In this document: one piece after another, positions 56,219-64,000 of the stretch
Position numbering within the stretch: the stretch's first letter is position 1
How the letters are laid out: every line of letters starts with the position of its first letter
Assembly (NCBI RefSeq): GCF_019469425.1
Contig: NZ_CP048272.1
Span: forward strand, 1,612,001-1,676,000
Direction of reading: 5' to 3'
Length of the DNA: 64,000 nt
DNA from: Bifidobacterium asteroides
GTDB lineage: Bacteria; Actinomycetota; Actinomycetes; Actinomycetales; Bifidobacteriaceae
Made by a program: the position numbers and the translations under genes
The notes under the pieces: generated by a model
Told to the model about the DNA's origin: nothing
Seen by the model: only the letters and a program-made list of their open reading frames with translations
Databases searched by the model: none

Positions 56219-58240
56219 TCAGCTGTACTGGCCGCCGGGCAAATGCATGAAGTCCTCCACCTTGTTCCATTTGACCGGGTATCCTGCTCCGTGGGCGCAG
56301 AAGACCGAATCAGCGGTGTTCTCCAGGTCGGACTCGGGATCGTACCCGATGGAATCCACAACGGCATCCTGGTCCCGGCAGGTACGATACCCGTTGAAGA
56401 AACAGGCCAAATGTCCACGTCCATGAGTGTAGGTGCTGACTTCGATGGCATAATCACGCATCTGTGATACCGGAGCATCCCCCTCCAGTTCGACAATATC
56501 CCCGTCTGTCTGCGGACCCGAGAAGCTGCCCTTCATCCGGTAGATGTCCGACATGGCCCTGCCCAGATTCTCCTGTGGAAGGGCGAGCCTGAAATGGTAC
56601 CAGGGCTCCAGCAGGATATTGCTGGCTTTCATCAGCCCCTGTCGGACGGCCCGGTAGGTGGCCTGGCGGAAGTCCCCGCCTTCGGTGTGCTTGATATGCC
56701 CGCGGCCGTCCAGCAGGGTGATGCGCATATCAGTGATGGGCGATCCCGTCAGAACCCCCAGATGCTCCTTCTCGGCCAGATGGGTCATGATGAGCCGCTG
56801 CCAGTTCCCGTCGAGGCGGTCCAGGCTGCAGGTCGACGCAAAACTGAGACCGCTGCCCGGCTCCGTGGGCTCCATGAGCAGGTGCACTTCGGCATAATGT
56901 CGGAGGGGCTCAAAATGCCCAACCCCTTCAATTGGTGCCGCGATGGTCTCCCTGTATAAGATCCCGCCCTGGCTGAAGGAGACCTGCATGCCGAACCGTC
57001 GATCCAGCTCCCCCTGAATCACCTCCAACTGAACCTGGCCCATGATACGCAGGTGGATCTCCTGGAGCCGTTCCTGCCAAGCCACATGCAGGAGGGGATC
57101 TTCATCCTCCAGAATGCGCAAGGCGCTCAGCAAGTGGTGCGGGTCCGCCCCCTCAGCCTCCACTGCATAGGACAGCACCGGCTCCAGCACAGGAGTCAGG
57201 TCCTTCTGCTCGAACCCAAGCCCCTGACCCGGACGTGTCAGGTCAAGACCTGTCGCCGCCACTATCCTTCCGGCCTGGGCGCAGTCCGTCAACGTATAGG
57301 AAGCTCCCGAATAGACACGAAGCTGATCAACCGTCTCCAGGGTCTCAACGTGCCCGTTCTTCCTCAGGTCGGCGGCTGCCCCATACGTCTCCTCAATAGG
57401 ACCCGATTGTTTGCAGCCTTCATCTCCATGGCTGAGTTCGGTGGCCAAAGAAGATTTGACCGGCAGATCGCCACCAGTCACCTTCAGCCAGGTCAACCTG
57501 GCACCCTTGTCATCATGCGATACCTTAAACACTCTTGCGCCGAACTTTTTGCCGTACACAGGGGAAAGGGTGTACCGTTCCAGCCCCTCCAGGAGGGCGT
57601 CGACCCCGTCCAGGCGCAGGGCAGACCCTAGGAAACAGGGGAAGAGACGGCGGTCGGCGACCAGCCGTGCCAGGCTCTCATCCGATATGCCCTCGGTCTT
57701 GAGGTACTCATCCATAACATCCTCGTCGAGCAGGGCCACATCCTCCATATCGCCATGCTCGAGTCCACTGCTCAAATCGAAGCAGCCCGGGGACCAGCGC
57801 TGCTTGCAGCTTTCAAGGATGCGTGTGGCATCAGATCCAGGGGCATCCAACTTGTTGACGAAAATGAAGGTGGGTACCCCATAGCGTGCCAGAAGCCGCC
57901 AGAGCGTATCGACATACCCTTCCAACCCAGCAGTTGCATCGACGACCAGAAGGGCATAATCCAAGACTGACAGAACCCGCTCCATCTCGGCTGAGAAATC
58001 CACATGGCCGGGTGTATCGATGAGGGTCAGATCAACATCGCGATAGGCCAGCCGGGCTGGTTTGGAGAAGATGGTGATGCCCCGCTGCCGCTCCAATTCG
58101 TAGGTGTCCAGATAGGCATCGCCATGGTCCACCCTGCCCAGACGGCGAATTCCCCCTCCCCGATAGAGCATGGCCTCCGAGAGCGTGGTCTTGCCGGCAT
58201 CGACATGTGCCAGCATTCCCGCCACTATCCTCTTGACCAT
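56219..58240 (-). CDS. TetM/TetO-related translation factor GTPase
   Basis: EF-G-like GTPase of 673 residues from the ATG after GAGGGAGGCCCCG. G motifs are AHVDAGKTTL (G1), RQRGITIF (G2), DTPGHVDF (G3), FVNKLDAPGSD (G4) and a G5 near LGSAL. Domain layout fits ribosomal protection proteins. The C-terminal signature ENTADSVFCAHGAGYPV is shared with non-mobile TetM-like paralogues of anaerobes and is not typical of acquired tet(W) or tet(M). It may rescue stalled ribosomes. Resistance to tetracycline is not implied by sequence alone. Confidence 0.85.
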   Translation of the reverse strand: MVKRIVAGMLAHVDAGKTTLSEAMLYRGGGIRRLGRVDHGDAYLDTYELERQRGITIFSKPARLAYRDVDLTLIDTPGHVDFSAEMERVLSVLDYALLVVDATAGLEGYVDTLWRLLARYGVPTFIFVNKLDAPGSDATRILESCKQRWSPGCFDLSSGLEHGDMEDVALLDEDVMDEYLKTEGISDESLARLVADRRLFPCFLGSALRLDGVDALLEGLERYTLSPVYGKKFGARVFKVSHDDKGARLTWLKVTGGDLPVKSSLATELSHGDEGCKQSGPIEETYGAAADLRKNGHVETLETVDQLRVYSGASYTLTDCAQAGRIVAATGLDLTRPGQGLGFEQKDLTPVLEPVLSYAVEAEGADPHHLLSALRILEDEDPLLHVAWQERLQEIHLRIMGQVQLEVIQGELDRRFGMQVSFSQGGILYRETIAAPIEGVGHFEPLRHYAEVHLLMEPTEPGSGLSFASTCSLDRLDGNWQRLIMTHLAEKEHLGVLTGSPITDMRITLLDGRGHIKHTEGGDFRQATYRAVRQGLMKASNILLEPWYHFRLALPQENLGRAMSDIYRMKGSFSGPQTDGDIVELEGDAPVSQMRDYAIEVSTYTHGRGHLACFFNGYRTCRDQDAVVDSIGYDPESDLENTADSVFCAHGAGYPVKWNKVEDFMHLPGGQYS

Positions 58241-58306
58241 CGGGGCCTCCCTCGCTTCATACCTCCAAGGACCAGACACATATCCTATTTGTGCGCGACT
58301 CTATAG

Positions 58307-59122
58307 TCAGCCTGCCGAAACCTGATAAGTCATGTCGTGAATGACCCGGCCGGCCTGGATCCCCTTGCGCTCGAAGTTGGTTATGATTCTGCCGTCGAAC
58401 CGCCCCGACTCCATGAACATGGCATGAGGCAGGGATTCGGCCTGATCAGCCGTCCCCTTGCCGACATGCTGGGTGGGCAGACTGACTCGCAGAGTGCCCA
58501 GGTTTCTGAATTTTGGATTGCCATCCATCACCTCATGCACGTGCAGGGCGTAATCCTCGATGTCGGTTGCGATTCGCCAGATGCCGCCTGGCACCAAGCA
58601 CTTCGCCAGATCGCCAGCCAGAGCCGGCTGGACCAGACGACGCTTGTGGTGCTTCATTTTGGGCCAGGGGTCGGGAAAGAAGGTCCAGACTTCCTTGATC
58701 AGCCCAGGATCCATCCGGGCCAGAAGGTCCGGTGCGTTGACCTGGGCAAGACGCAGATTATCCAGGTCGAATTTACCAGCCATCAGCATGGTATGGGCCA
58801 ACCCCGGCTGATAGACCTCCAGGGCCAGGTAATTCCGATCGGGGTGCTCCTGGGCGCTGGCCACGATGTTCTCCCCCTGGCCGGATCCGATCTCGACGAT
58901 CAGCGGCGCATCCCGTCCCCAGACCGACCTGAGCATTGCTGCGTCACAACGCAGATCCTCTGCAACCGTCAACGAACCCTCAGCCTGGCCCAAATCAAGC
59001 AGGTATCTGGAGGAATACTGAGCCCAAGCCCTCGCCAGCCGGTCGTTCAGCTTCTCGGACCGCCTCACATAGGAGACAATGGACCTCATAGGGGCTTTGC
59101 TCTGTCTTTCTGCACTCATCAC
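58307..59122 (-). CDS. trmB: tRNA (guanine-N7-)-methyltransferase
   Basis: SAM-dependent enzyme making m7G46 in tRNA, 271 residues. The Rossmann motif [24 protein letters not shown] and the family signature [20 protein letters not shown] are intact, followed by [14 protein letters not shown]. The first 60 residues form an N-terminal extension. It is divergent from galE, with the operator-like repeat between them. Confidence 0.95.
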   Translation of the reverse strand: MMSAERQSKAPMRSIVSYVRRSEKLNDRLARAWAQYSSRYLLDLGQAEGSLTVAEDLRCDAAMLRSVWGRDAPLIVEIGSGQGENIVASAQEHPDRNYLALEVYQPGLAHTMLMAGKFDLDNLRLAQVNAPDLLARMDPGLIKEVWTFFPDPWPKMKHHKRRLVQPALAGDLAKCLVPGGIWRIATDIEDYALHVHEVMDGNPKFRNLGTLRVSLPTQHVGKGTADQAESLPHAMFMESGRFDGRIITNFERKGIQAGRVIHDMTYQVSAG

Positions 59123-59155
59123 AGCTCATATATATCCTAGAAAGCGGATACAAGC

Positions 59156-59180
59156 GGGCACAACAGTTACATGTGCCCGT
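59156..59180 (+). promoter_or_regulatory. Inverted repeat overlapping the galE promoter region
   Basis: CGGGCACA and TGTGCCCG form a perfect 8-bp inverted repeat with a 9-base spacer, and TATACT (a -10 match) follows 3 bases later. This size and symmetry suit a dimeric repressor, for example of the LacI or GntR type. No regulator gene is adjacent. Confidence 0.45.
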
Positions 59181-59267
59181 GATATACTCAATCTAGAACA
59201 AAAAACAACAAAAGATTGCAAAACCGAACAAACTCTTATGTCCGGTTTCGACAGGAAAGGCATGCAG

Positions 59268-60278
59268 ATGTCAGTTTTGGTTACAGGTGGCTGCGGATAC
59301 ATCGGCGCCCATGTGGTCCACGCCCTGCAGGAGGCCGGCAAGGAGGTCGTCGTGGTCGATGACCTCAGCTATGGCAAGCCCAGCCGGATCGGCGATGCCC
59401 GTCTCTACGGCGCCGACGTGGCCGCACCGGGAGCCGACCGGCGTCTGGCTGAAATCATCAAGGAAAACAAGGTTGACTCGGTCATCCACTTCGCCGCCCG
59501 CAAGCAGGTGGGCGAATCAGTGGAGAAGCCCATCTGGTACTACCAGCAGAACCTGAACGGCATGATCAACGTCCTGTCCGCCATGGCCAAGACCGACGCC
59601 AAGAAGCTGGTCTTCTCCAGCTCGGCCGCAACCTATGGCGAGCCTCCGGTCGACGTGGTCCCCGAAGACGTGCAGCCCATGGTCCCCATCAACCCCTATG
59701 GCCAGACCAAGCTGGTCGGCGAGTGGATGGCTCGGGCCTGCGAAGAGCCTTACGGCATCCGCTTCTGCGCCCTTCGCTACTTCAACGTGGCGGGCTGCGG
59801 ACCAGTCAGTCTGGAAGACCCGGCTGTCCTGAACCTGATCCCCATGCTCTTCGACAGGCTGCGGCAGGGCAAGGCACCCGCCATTTTCGGCGACGACTAC
59901 CCCACCCCCGACGGTACCTGCGTGCGCGACTACATCCACGTCTCCGATCTGGCGGATGCCCACATAGCCGCCCTGGACTACCTGGATCGCGACCAGCGCC
60001 GCTACGATGCCTTTAACGTGGGCACTGGCCAGGGCACATCCGTTCGCCAGATCGTGGACGAAGTCAAGAAAGTGACGGGTCTGCCCTTCACTGAGGCCAT
60101 CAAGCCCCGTCGCGCCGGCGACCCGCCGCACCTGATCGGCGACCCCACCCGGATCAACACCGAAATGGGCTGGCATGCCAGGTACGGCGTCGAGGAGATC
60201 GTCGAATCAGCCTGGCAGGCTTGGCAGGCCAACCCTGCGCACCACATCGACACCGATAGCTGGCAACAACAGGACTAG
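59268..60278 (+). CDS. galE: UDP-glucose 4-epimerase
   Basis: Interconverts UDP-glucose and UDP-galactose, needed for galactose use and wall sugars. It has 336 residues from the ATG 7 bases after GGAAAGG; an ATG 6 bases earlier is too close. The NAD site GGCGYIG is at 7-13, the catalytic Ser is in SSSAATYG and the YxxxK is in NPYGQTKLVGE. The C-terminus shows VGTGQGTSVRQIVDEV. A terminator follows at 60287. Confidence 0.95.
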   Translation: MSVLVTGGCGYIGAHVVHALQEAGKEVVVVDDLSYGKPSRIGDARLYGADVAAPGADRRLAEIIKENKVDSVIHFAARKQVGESVEKPIWYYQQNLNGMINVLSAMAKTDAKKLVFSSSAATYGEPPVDVVPEDVQPMVPINPYGQTKLVGEWMARACEEPYGIRFCALRYFNVAGCGPVSLEDPAVLNLIPMLFDRLRQGKAPAIFGDDYPTPDGTCVRDYIHVSDLADAHIAALDYLDRDQRRYDAFNVGTGQGTSVRQIVDEVKKVTGLPFTEAIKPRRAGDPPHLIGDPTRINTEMGWHARYGVEEIVESAWQAWQANPAHHIDTDSWQQQD

Positions 60279-60286
60279 ACAGCGAC

Positions 60287-60313
60287 GCGCCGGGGCTTGC
60301 ATTCCTCCGGCGC
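60287..60313 (+). terminator. Terminator after galE
   Basis: GCGCCGG and CCGGCGC form a perfect 7-bp stem, 9 bases after the galE stop and upstream of tRNA-Asp. It is followed by a weakly T-rich stretch (AAACTTTCCTTTTGG). Confidence 0.55.
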
Positions 60314-60350
60314 TCATGTAAACTTTCCTTTTGGCTGTTCGAGCAGCCTC

Positions 60351-60424
60351 GGCTCCGTAGCTCAGTTGGTTAGAGCGCCGCCCTGTCACGGCGGAGGTCA
60401 CCGGTTCAAGTCCGGCCGGAGTCG
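60351..60424 (+). tRNA. tRNA-Asp (GTC)
   Basis: 74 bases. Acceptor GGCTCCG pairs CGGAGTC with one G-U, the anticodon loop CTGTCAC gives GTC, the stem is GCCGCC/GGCGG and the T-loop TTCAAGT. CCA is not encoded. It is followed by tRNA-Phe. Confidence 0.95.
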
Positions 60425-60471
60425 CTGGGAATGGTCTGGCCCGGTTTGTCCGGGTCTTTTCGACTGTTCAT

Positions 60472-60547
60472 GGCTCTGTAGCTCAGTTGGTAGAGCGAGC
60501 GACTGAAAATCGCTAGGTCAACGGTTCGATCCCGCTCGGAGCCACCA
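60472..60547 (+). tRNA. tRNA-Phe (GAA)
   Basis: 76 bases including CCA. Acceptor GGCTCTG pairs CGGAGCC, the anticodon arm AGCGA-CTGAAAA-TCGCT gives GAA, and the T arm is AACGG-TTCGATC-CCGCT. The T stem has an A-C mismatch, slightly unusual. It is clustered with tRNA-Asp. Confidence 0.93.
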
Positions 60548-60551
60548 GCCA

Positions 60552-60589
60552 TTAAGTCCCTGGGATTCATGAGGAATCCAGGGACTTAA
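60552..60589. terminator. Bidirectional terminator after the tRNA pair
   Basis: TTAAGTCCCTGGGATTC pairs with GAATCCAGGGACTTAA (16 bp with a single bulge), between tRNA-Phe and the convergent phosphatase gene. TTGATATTT follows on the plus strand. Confidence 0.8.
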
Positions 60590-60613
60590 TTGATATTTGC
60601 CTTCATCTATCGA

Positions 60614-61153
60614 TCAGGACAGCTGACTGACCACCCAGTCGACGATGTAAGGCGCGGTGTGCACAATCTGATCGATGGCCACCTCGAACTCGTGCGGGCC
60701 TCCGTACCAGGGATCCACCAGGTCGATTTGGCTCTCCCGGCCCGGCGCTGGCTTGGGCAGCGCCGGGTCGAAGCTGCGGTACAGGTGAACGGCGGATCGC
60801 TTGCCTGAGGGCAGCAGACGCAGCAGGGCGCGCATATGGTCGGTCGTCATGGGCAGCAGGAGGTCCGCGTCTTCGGCCTCCTCCCGGGTGATCCGGTGGG
60901 CGAAGTGGTCGGTCGGCACCTCATAACCACGTTCGCGCAGAACCTTCTGGGCACGCCGATCTATAGGGTTGCCGAACTCCTCGTCGCTGACCCCGCTGGA
61001 TTCCACTCTGACCCGGTCCTCATCCAGTCCGCGATCTTGGAAGAACTTTCGCAGGATGACCTCAGCCATGGGTGACCGGCAGATATTGCCGGTGCAGACA
61101 GTCATGACGTTGTAGGGACCCTGCGAGGCCTTCCCTTCAGAATTCTGGCCCAT
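60614..61153 (-). CDS. Low-molecular-weight protein-tyrosine phosphatase
   Basis: 179 residues from the ATG that overlaps the dfrA stop (TAATG). The P-loop CTGNICR at 20-26 holds the nucleophile Cys20 and Arg26. The catalytic acid lies in LVDPWYGGPHEFE. These enzymes (Wzb/PtpA type) dephosphorylate tyrosine kinases of polysaccharide synthesis or other targets. It closes the thyA-dfrA operon. Confidence 0.93.
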   Translation of the reverse strand: MGQNSEGKASQGPYNVMTVCTGNICRSPMAEVILRKFFQDRGLDEDRVRVESSGVSDEEFGNPIDRRAQKVLRERGYEVPTDHFAHRITREEAEDADLLLPMTTDHMRALLRLLPSGKRSAVHLYRSFDPALPKPAPGRESQIDLVDPWYGGPHEFEVAIDQIVHTAPYIVDWVVSQLS

Positions 61154-61821
61154 TAACGCACCTTCCCATAGGTGATGTACCGGAACCTCCGGATGGCCGC
61201 CGCCTGGTCTGGTTTGGCAGGGGTCATCCACTGGGTCTTGTCGCGCACCTGCCAGAACCGCTTGCTGATCAGCTCCTCCATATCGGGCACAAAGACGTCA
61301 GCTGGAGTCCGCAGATCCAGGTCGGTCACGTAGGCCGCATCTGCCATCGGAAAGAAGGTGCTGAAGACCCCCGCGCCGCCGATGATCCAGATTTCACTGC
61401 GATCCATCCCATCGTCGGGAATGGCTTCCTGCCTGGCCAGCTCCAGAGCATCGTCGGCCGCAGATACCACGGTGGCACCTGGTGCATGGAACCCTGGATC
61501 ACTGGACAGAATGATGTTGTCCCTCTTGGGCAGGGGCCGCTCCCCCATGGAGGTCCAGGTCCGCCGTCCCATGATGACCGGATGGGATACGGTCAGCTCC
61601 TTGAAGTGCCTCATGTCCTCGCTCAGATGCCAAGGCAGCGCATTGTGATAGCCGATGGCACCGCGCCTGCCGTCAGTGGCCCGCGCCTGCGCCCAGATCA
61701 TATTGACCGATGAGCGGTGGCCTATCTCCTCTTCCTGATGCCGCCATTCCTCATCGCCTAGAAGCCCGGCCTGACCGGGCTCGGGTTCGTGATAGCCGCT
61801 TCGACTATTGTCATGCTCCAT
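61153..61821 (-). CDS. dfrA: Dihydrofolate reductase
   Basis: Reduces dihydrofolate to tetrahydrofolate with NADPH. The family core starts at residue 41 with MIWAQARATDGRRGAIGYHN, NALPWHLSEDMRHFKELT (active-site Asp) and VIMGRRTWTSM, with IIGGAGVFSTF later. The N-terminal 40 residues are an acidic, low-complexity extension of the kind seen in few homologues. A start at 61701 without it lacks a ribosome site. It is 89 bases downstream of thyA. Confidence 0.92.
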   Translation of the reverse strand: MEHDNSRSGYHEPEPGQAGLLGDEEWRHQEEEIGHRSSVNMIWAQARATDGRRGAIGYHNALPWHLSEDMRHFKELTVSHPVIMGRRTWTSMGERPLPKRDNIILSSDPGFHAPGATVVSAADDALELARQEAIPDDGMDRSEIWIIGGAGVFSTFFPMADAAYVTDLDLRTPADVFVPDMEELISKRFWQVRDKTQWMTPAKPDQAAAIRRFRYITYGKVR

Positions 61822-61910
61822 CTGTTGCGTTCACTCCTCATAGTGAGTAGATATACGAGTACATTCTAATCTTCGGATCCGACGGTGCTCGTATTCGGCT
61901 CAGCGCGCCA

Positions 61911-62786
61911 TCAGACCGCCACTGGGGCCTTGATGGCGGGGTGGCATTGATAATCCACCACTTCGAAGTCCTCGTACTGATAGGAGAAGATGGAATCGGC
62001 CTTGCGGATGCGCATGGTCGGATAGGGATAGGGCTTGCGCGACAGCTGCTCCAGAACCTGCTCCACATGGTTGTCGTAGATGTGGCAGTCGCCGCCGGTC
62101 CAGACGAACTCCCCAGGCTCAAGACCTGCCTGCTGAGCCATCATTAGGGTCAGCAGGGCGTAGGAGGCGATGTTGAAAGGCACGCCTAGGAACATGTCGC
62201 AGGAGCGCTGGTAGAGCTGGCAGCTCAGCCTGCCATCGGCCACATAGAACTGGAAGAGCGCATGGCAGGGAGGCAGGGCCATGCTGTCAACCTGGGCTGG
62301 ATTCCAAGCAGTGACGATCATTCGGCGGGAGTCCGGGTGAGCGCGGATCAGATCCAGCACCTTGGCGATCTGGTCAATGGTGCGATGGGGGTCCTCGGGC
62401 GTCGGGGCAGGCCAGCTGCGCCACTGGACCCCATAGACCGGGCCCAGATCACCGGTTTCCGGATCGGCCCATTCGTCCCAGATATGCACGCGGTTCTCCT
62501 GCAACCAGCGCACGTTCTGCGACCCCTTGAGGAACCAAAGCAACTCGTAAGCGATGCCCCGGAAGTAGACCTTCTTGGTGGTGATCAGCGGGAAGGAACG
62601 GGACAGATCGAATCGCATCTGCCGCCCGAACAGGGATATGGTCCCGGTGCCCGTCCTGTCGGACTTCAGGGTGCCCTCCCGCAGGACAGTGCGCATCAGG
62701 TCCTCATAAGGGGTGGGGATGTCCGAGACGGGACGCTCGGGGATGCGTGTACGAATATGCTGCAGTTCTTCGGAAGTCAAGGCCAT
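61911..62786 (-). CDS. thyA: Thymidylate synthase
   Basis: Makes dTMP from dUMP and methylene-tetrahydrofolate. It has 291 residues with the catalytic Cys174 in [23 protein letters not shown] near 45, [13 protein letters not shown] and the [11 protein letters not shown] segment. It drives the need for DHFR, which lies downstream in the same operon. Since folate synthesis genes are incomplete in this window, folate uptake is expected. Confidence 0.96.
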   Translation of the reverse strand: MALTSEELQHIRTRIPERPVSDIPTPYEDLMRTVLREGTLKSDRTGTGTISLFGRQMRFDLSRSFPLITTKKVYFRGIAYELLWFLKGSQNVRWLQENRVHIWDEWADPETGDLGPVYGVQWRSWPAPTPEDPHRTIDQIAKVLDLIRAHPDSRRMIVTAWNPAQVDSMALPPCHALFQFYVADGRLSCQLYQRSCDMFLGVPFNIASYALLTLMMAQQAGLEPGEFVWTGGDCHIYDNHVEQVLEQLSRKPYPYPTMRIRKADSIFSYQYEDFEVVDYQCHPAIKAPVAV

Positions 62787-62929
62787 GCGGCCATACTATC
62801 AAGTCCTCGGTCAGCTGAGCGTGCCCCAGTGACGAAACACACAGTCTGGGTTAGATTGGAGGAGCAGGTCCGGCCACAGGCTCGGATCAGGATGACGCAC
62901 CCGGCCGGGTGCCGGACAAGGAGGAACAG

Positions 62930-63343
62930 ATGGGCAAAAGACTTTGGGTCGAACGCGACAAGGACGGCACCTGGAACGCCTATGGCGACAATGGGGCCCA
63001 CATCACCTTCGGCAAGGGCGAGGGCCAATTCAACCCGGGCGACCTAATGAAGATCGCTCTGGCCGCCTGCGGAGCCCTTTCCAGCCAATTTGCTGTGGAG
63101 AGCGCCCTGGGCAAGGACAAGGGGGCGAAAATCGTGGTGGACGGCACCTATGACGCCGACGATGACGCCTACCTGAGCTTCGACGAGCAGGTGGACGTCG
63201 ATGCCACTTCGGCCAAGCTGGCCCAGGATGATGCGGACAAGCTGGAGGAGCGAGTCCGCCGCCATATCGCCAAGTCCTGCACGGTGGCGCACACCTATCA
63301 GCGGGAGACCCCGGTCAGGATCTCCGTGAAGGTTCGCCACTGA
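62930..63343 (+). CDS. OsmC/Ohr-family protein
   Basis: 137 residues from the ATG with GGAGG five bases upstream (the 62909 start is less likely). The fold features are the beta-rich start MGKRLWVERDKDGTWNAY, the helix with ALAACGALSSQ (first redox Cys) and the second Cys in IAKSCTVAHTYQRETP. OsmC-type proteins reduce organic peroxides. It is divergent from thyA. Confidence 0.88.
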   Translation: MGKRLWVERDKDGTWNAYGDNGAHITFGKGEGQFNPGDLMKIALAACGALSSQFAVESALGKDKGAKIVVDGTYDADDDAYLSFDEQVDVDATSAKLAQDDADKLEERVRRHIAKSCTVAHTYQRETPVRISVKVRH

Positions 63344-63361
63344 TCCGACAAGACAAGAGTA

Positions 63362-63411
63362 GAGGAGCGGGGGCCCCTAGGTTCATGGAACTTCTGGTGT
63401 CTCCGCTCCTC
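63362..63411. terminator. Bidirectional terminator between osmC-type and uspA-type genes
   Basis: GAGGAGCGG and CCGCTCCTC form a perfect 9-bp stem with inner pairing CCTAGGTTC/GAACTTCTGG, between two convergent genes. The plus strand continues GTCGTTGCTTTTGCC. Confidence 0.65.
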
Positions 63412-63440
63412 GTCGTTGCTTTTGCCGGATTGGCCTGCCC

Positions 63441-64000
63441 TTACTCCTCGTGTTCGGGGTCGATGGTCGACTCCAGGTCGGCTAGCTGCTCCGGTCTGGC
63501 CGAATCCACAGAGACCTGCTCCACGCCGGTGATCTCAGCCACATCGGTAGTTTCAGCAGCATCGGCTGCAGCCTTGAGTCCGGACTCCTCGGCCTCCACG
63601 TACTTGCGCGGCACCACGTAGACGGGACTGACGGCATGCTGCAGGAGCCCCTGGCTGGTCGATCCCAGCAGAAGCCCGGTGAAGCCGCCGCGACCACGCG
63701 AGCCGACCACAACTACGTCGTGTGTCTTGCTGGCCTGGGTCAGAGCCTCCACAGCCGATCCCGGCACCACGGTCTTGTTGATGCGCAGATCGGGATAGGC
63801 CTTCATGAGCGGAGTGATTCGGGTATTGAGATCATCCATATAAGAGTCCATGACGCTGCGCTCCTCGGCCGAACCCGTTCCGGTCAATCCGGAGATATTG
63901 GGCACTGCCGACATGACGTCCAGTTCGGCATTCCAGCTGTCGGCGAAGGCAGCGGCGATCTGCAGGGCCTTAAGACCCCACTTGGACTCGTCGGAACCCA
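63441..64000 (-). CDS. Universal stress protein (UspA family), 5' end outside the window
   Basis: The frame is open to the window edge, so the N-terminus is missing. The visible part starts GSDESKWGLKALQIAAAF. It carries the ATP-binding signature GSRGRGGFTGLLLGSTSQG and LLQHAVSPVYVVPRKY. A C-terminal tail of about 50 acidic residues follows. Usp proteins bind ATP and rise under stress. A tandem two-domain form is possible but the missing part cannot be seen. Confidence 0.9.
   Translation of the reverse strand, partial: GSDESKWGLKALQIAAAFADSWNAELDVMSAVPNISGLTGTGSAEERSVMDSYMDDLNTRITPLMKAYPDLRINKTVVPGSAVEALTQASKTHDVVVVGSRGRGGFTGLLLGSTSQGLLQHAVSPVYVVPRKYVEAEESGLKAAADAAETTDVAEITGVEQVSVDSARPEQLADLESTIDPEHEE

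Overview
The window is high-GC actinobacterial chromosome and fits Bifidobacterium best, perhaps an insect-gut or environmental species. Three gene orders support this: prfB-ftsE-ftsX-CHAP hydrolase-smpB, prfA-prmC-sua5-wecA, and dacB-tilS-hpt-ftsH-fol genes-DUF3180. Release factor 2 has no programmed frameshift, translation starts include ATG, GTG and TTG, and some genes look leaderless. No rRNA, CRISPR array, intact insertion sequence or prophage is visible. The species is an inference only.

Layout: 1-2068 (-) is a polar amino acid ABC transporter with two ARG-box-like palindromes upstream. 2346-8405 (-) holds smpB, a coiled-coil/CHAP hydrolase, ftsX, an unusually long ftsE and prfB. 8513-15890 holds a tiny unlisted membrane peptide, dapD, gltA, map, a DUF308 protein, an M13 peptidase and an SSB paralogue. 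15891-17012 is a decayed AT-richer stretch. xth and proS converge on a perfect 21-bp hairpin. 19798-23710 is the most unusual part: a secreted four-cysteine peptide gene, a leaky-looking terminator, an ABC ATPase and two membrane proteins, which together resemble a bacteriocin-type production and self-protection cassette.

23979-40328 is mostly housekeeping: a GNAT acetyltransferase, a PIF1-like helicase, orn, guaB, the wecA-sua5-prmC-prfA block, rpmE, an acetoin reductase, a MalY-type lyase divergent from a PAS/HTH regulator, tRNA-Met, an orphan ykoE, ettA and tesB. 40402-49989 (-) carries DUF3180, a fused folB-folK, ftsH, hpt, tilS, dacB and an ABC exporter. folE and folP, which usually lie between ftsH and folB in actinobacteria, are absent here, and the fused FolB-FolK lacks recognised catalytic residues. 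thyA and dfrA (61153-62786) remain, so the cell probably salvages folate. 50043-53692 has two family-2 glycosyltransferases and an AI-2E-type membrane protein.

53753-64000 carries tRNA-Glu, a sugar kinase, a VOC protein, a distant TetM-like GTPase, trmB, galE with a candidate operator, tRNA-Asp and tRNA-Phe, a low-molecular-weight phosphatase, dfrA, thyA, an OsmC protein and a truncated UspA gene. All functions come from reading motifs and gene order; no database search was run.
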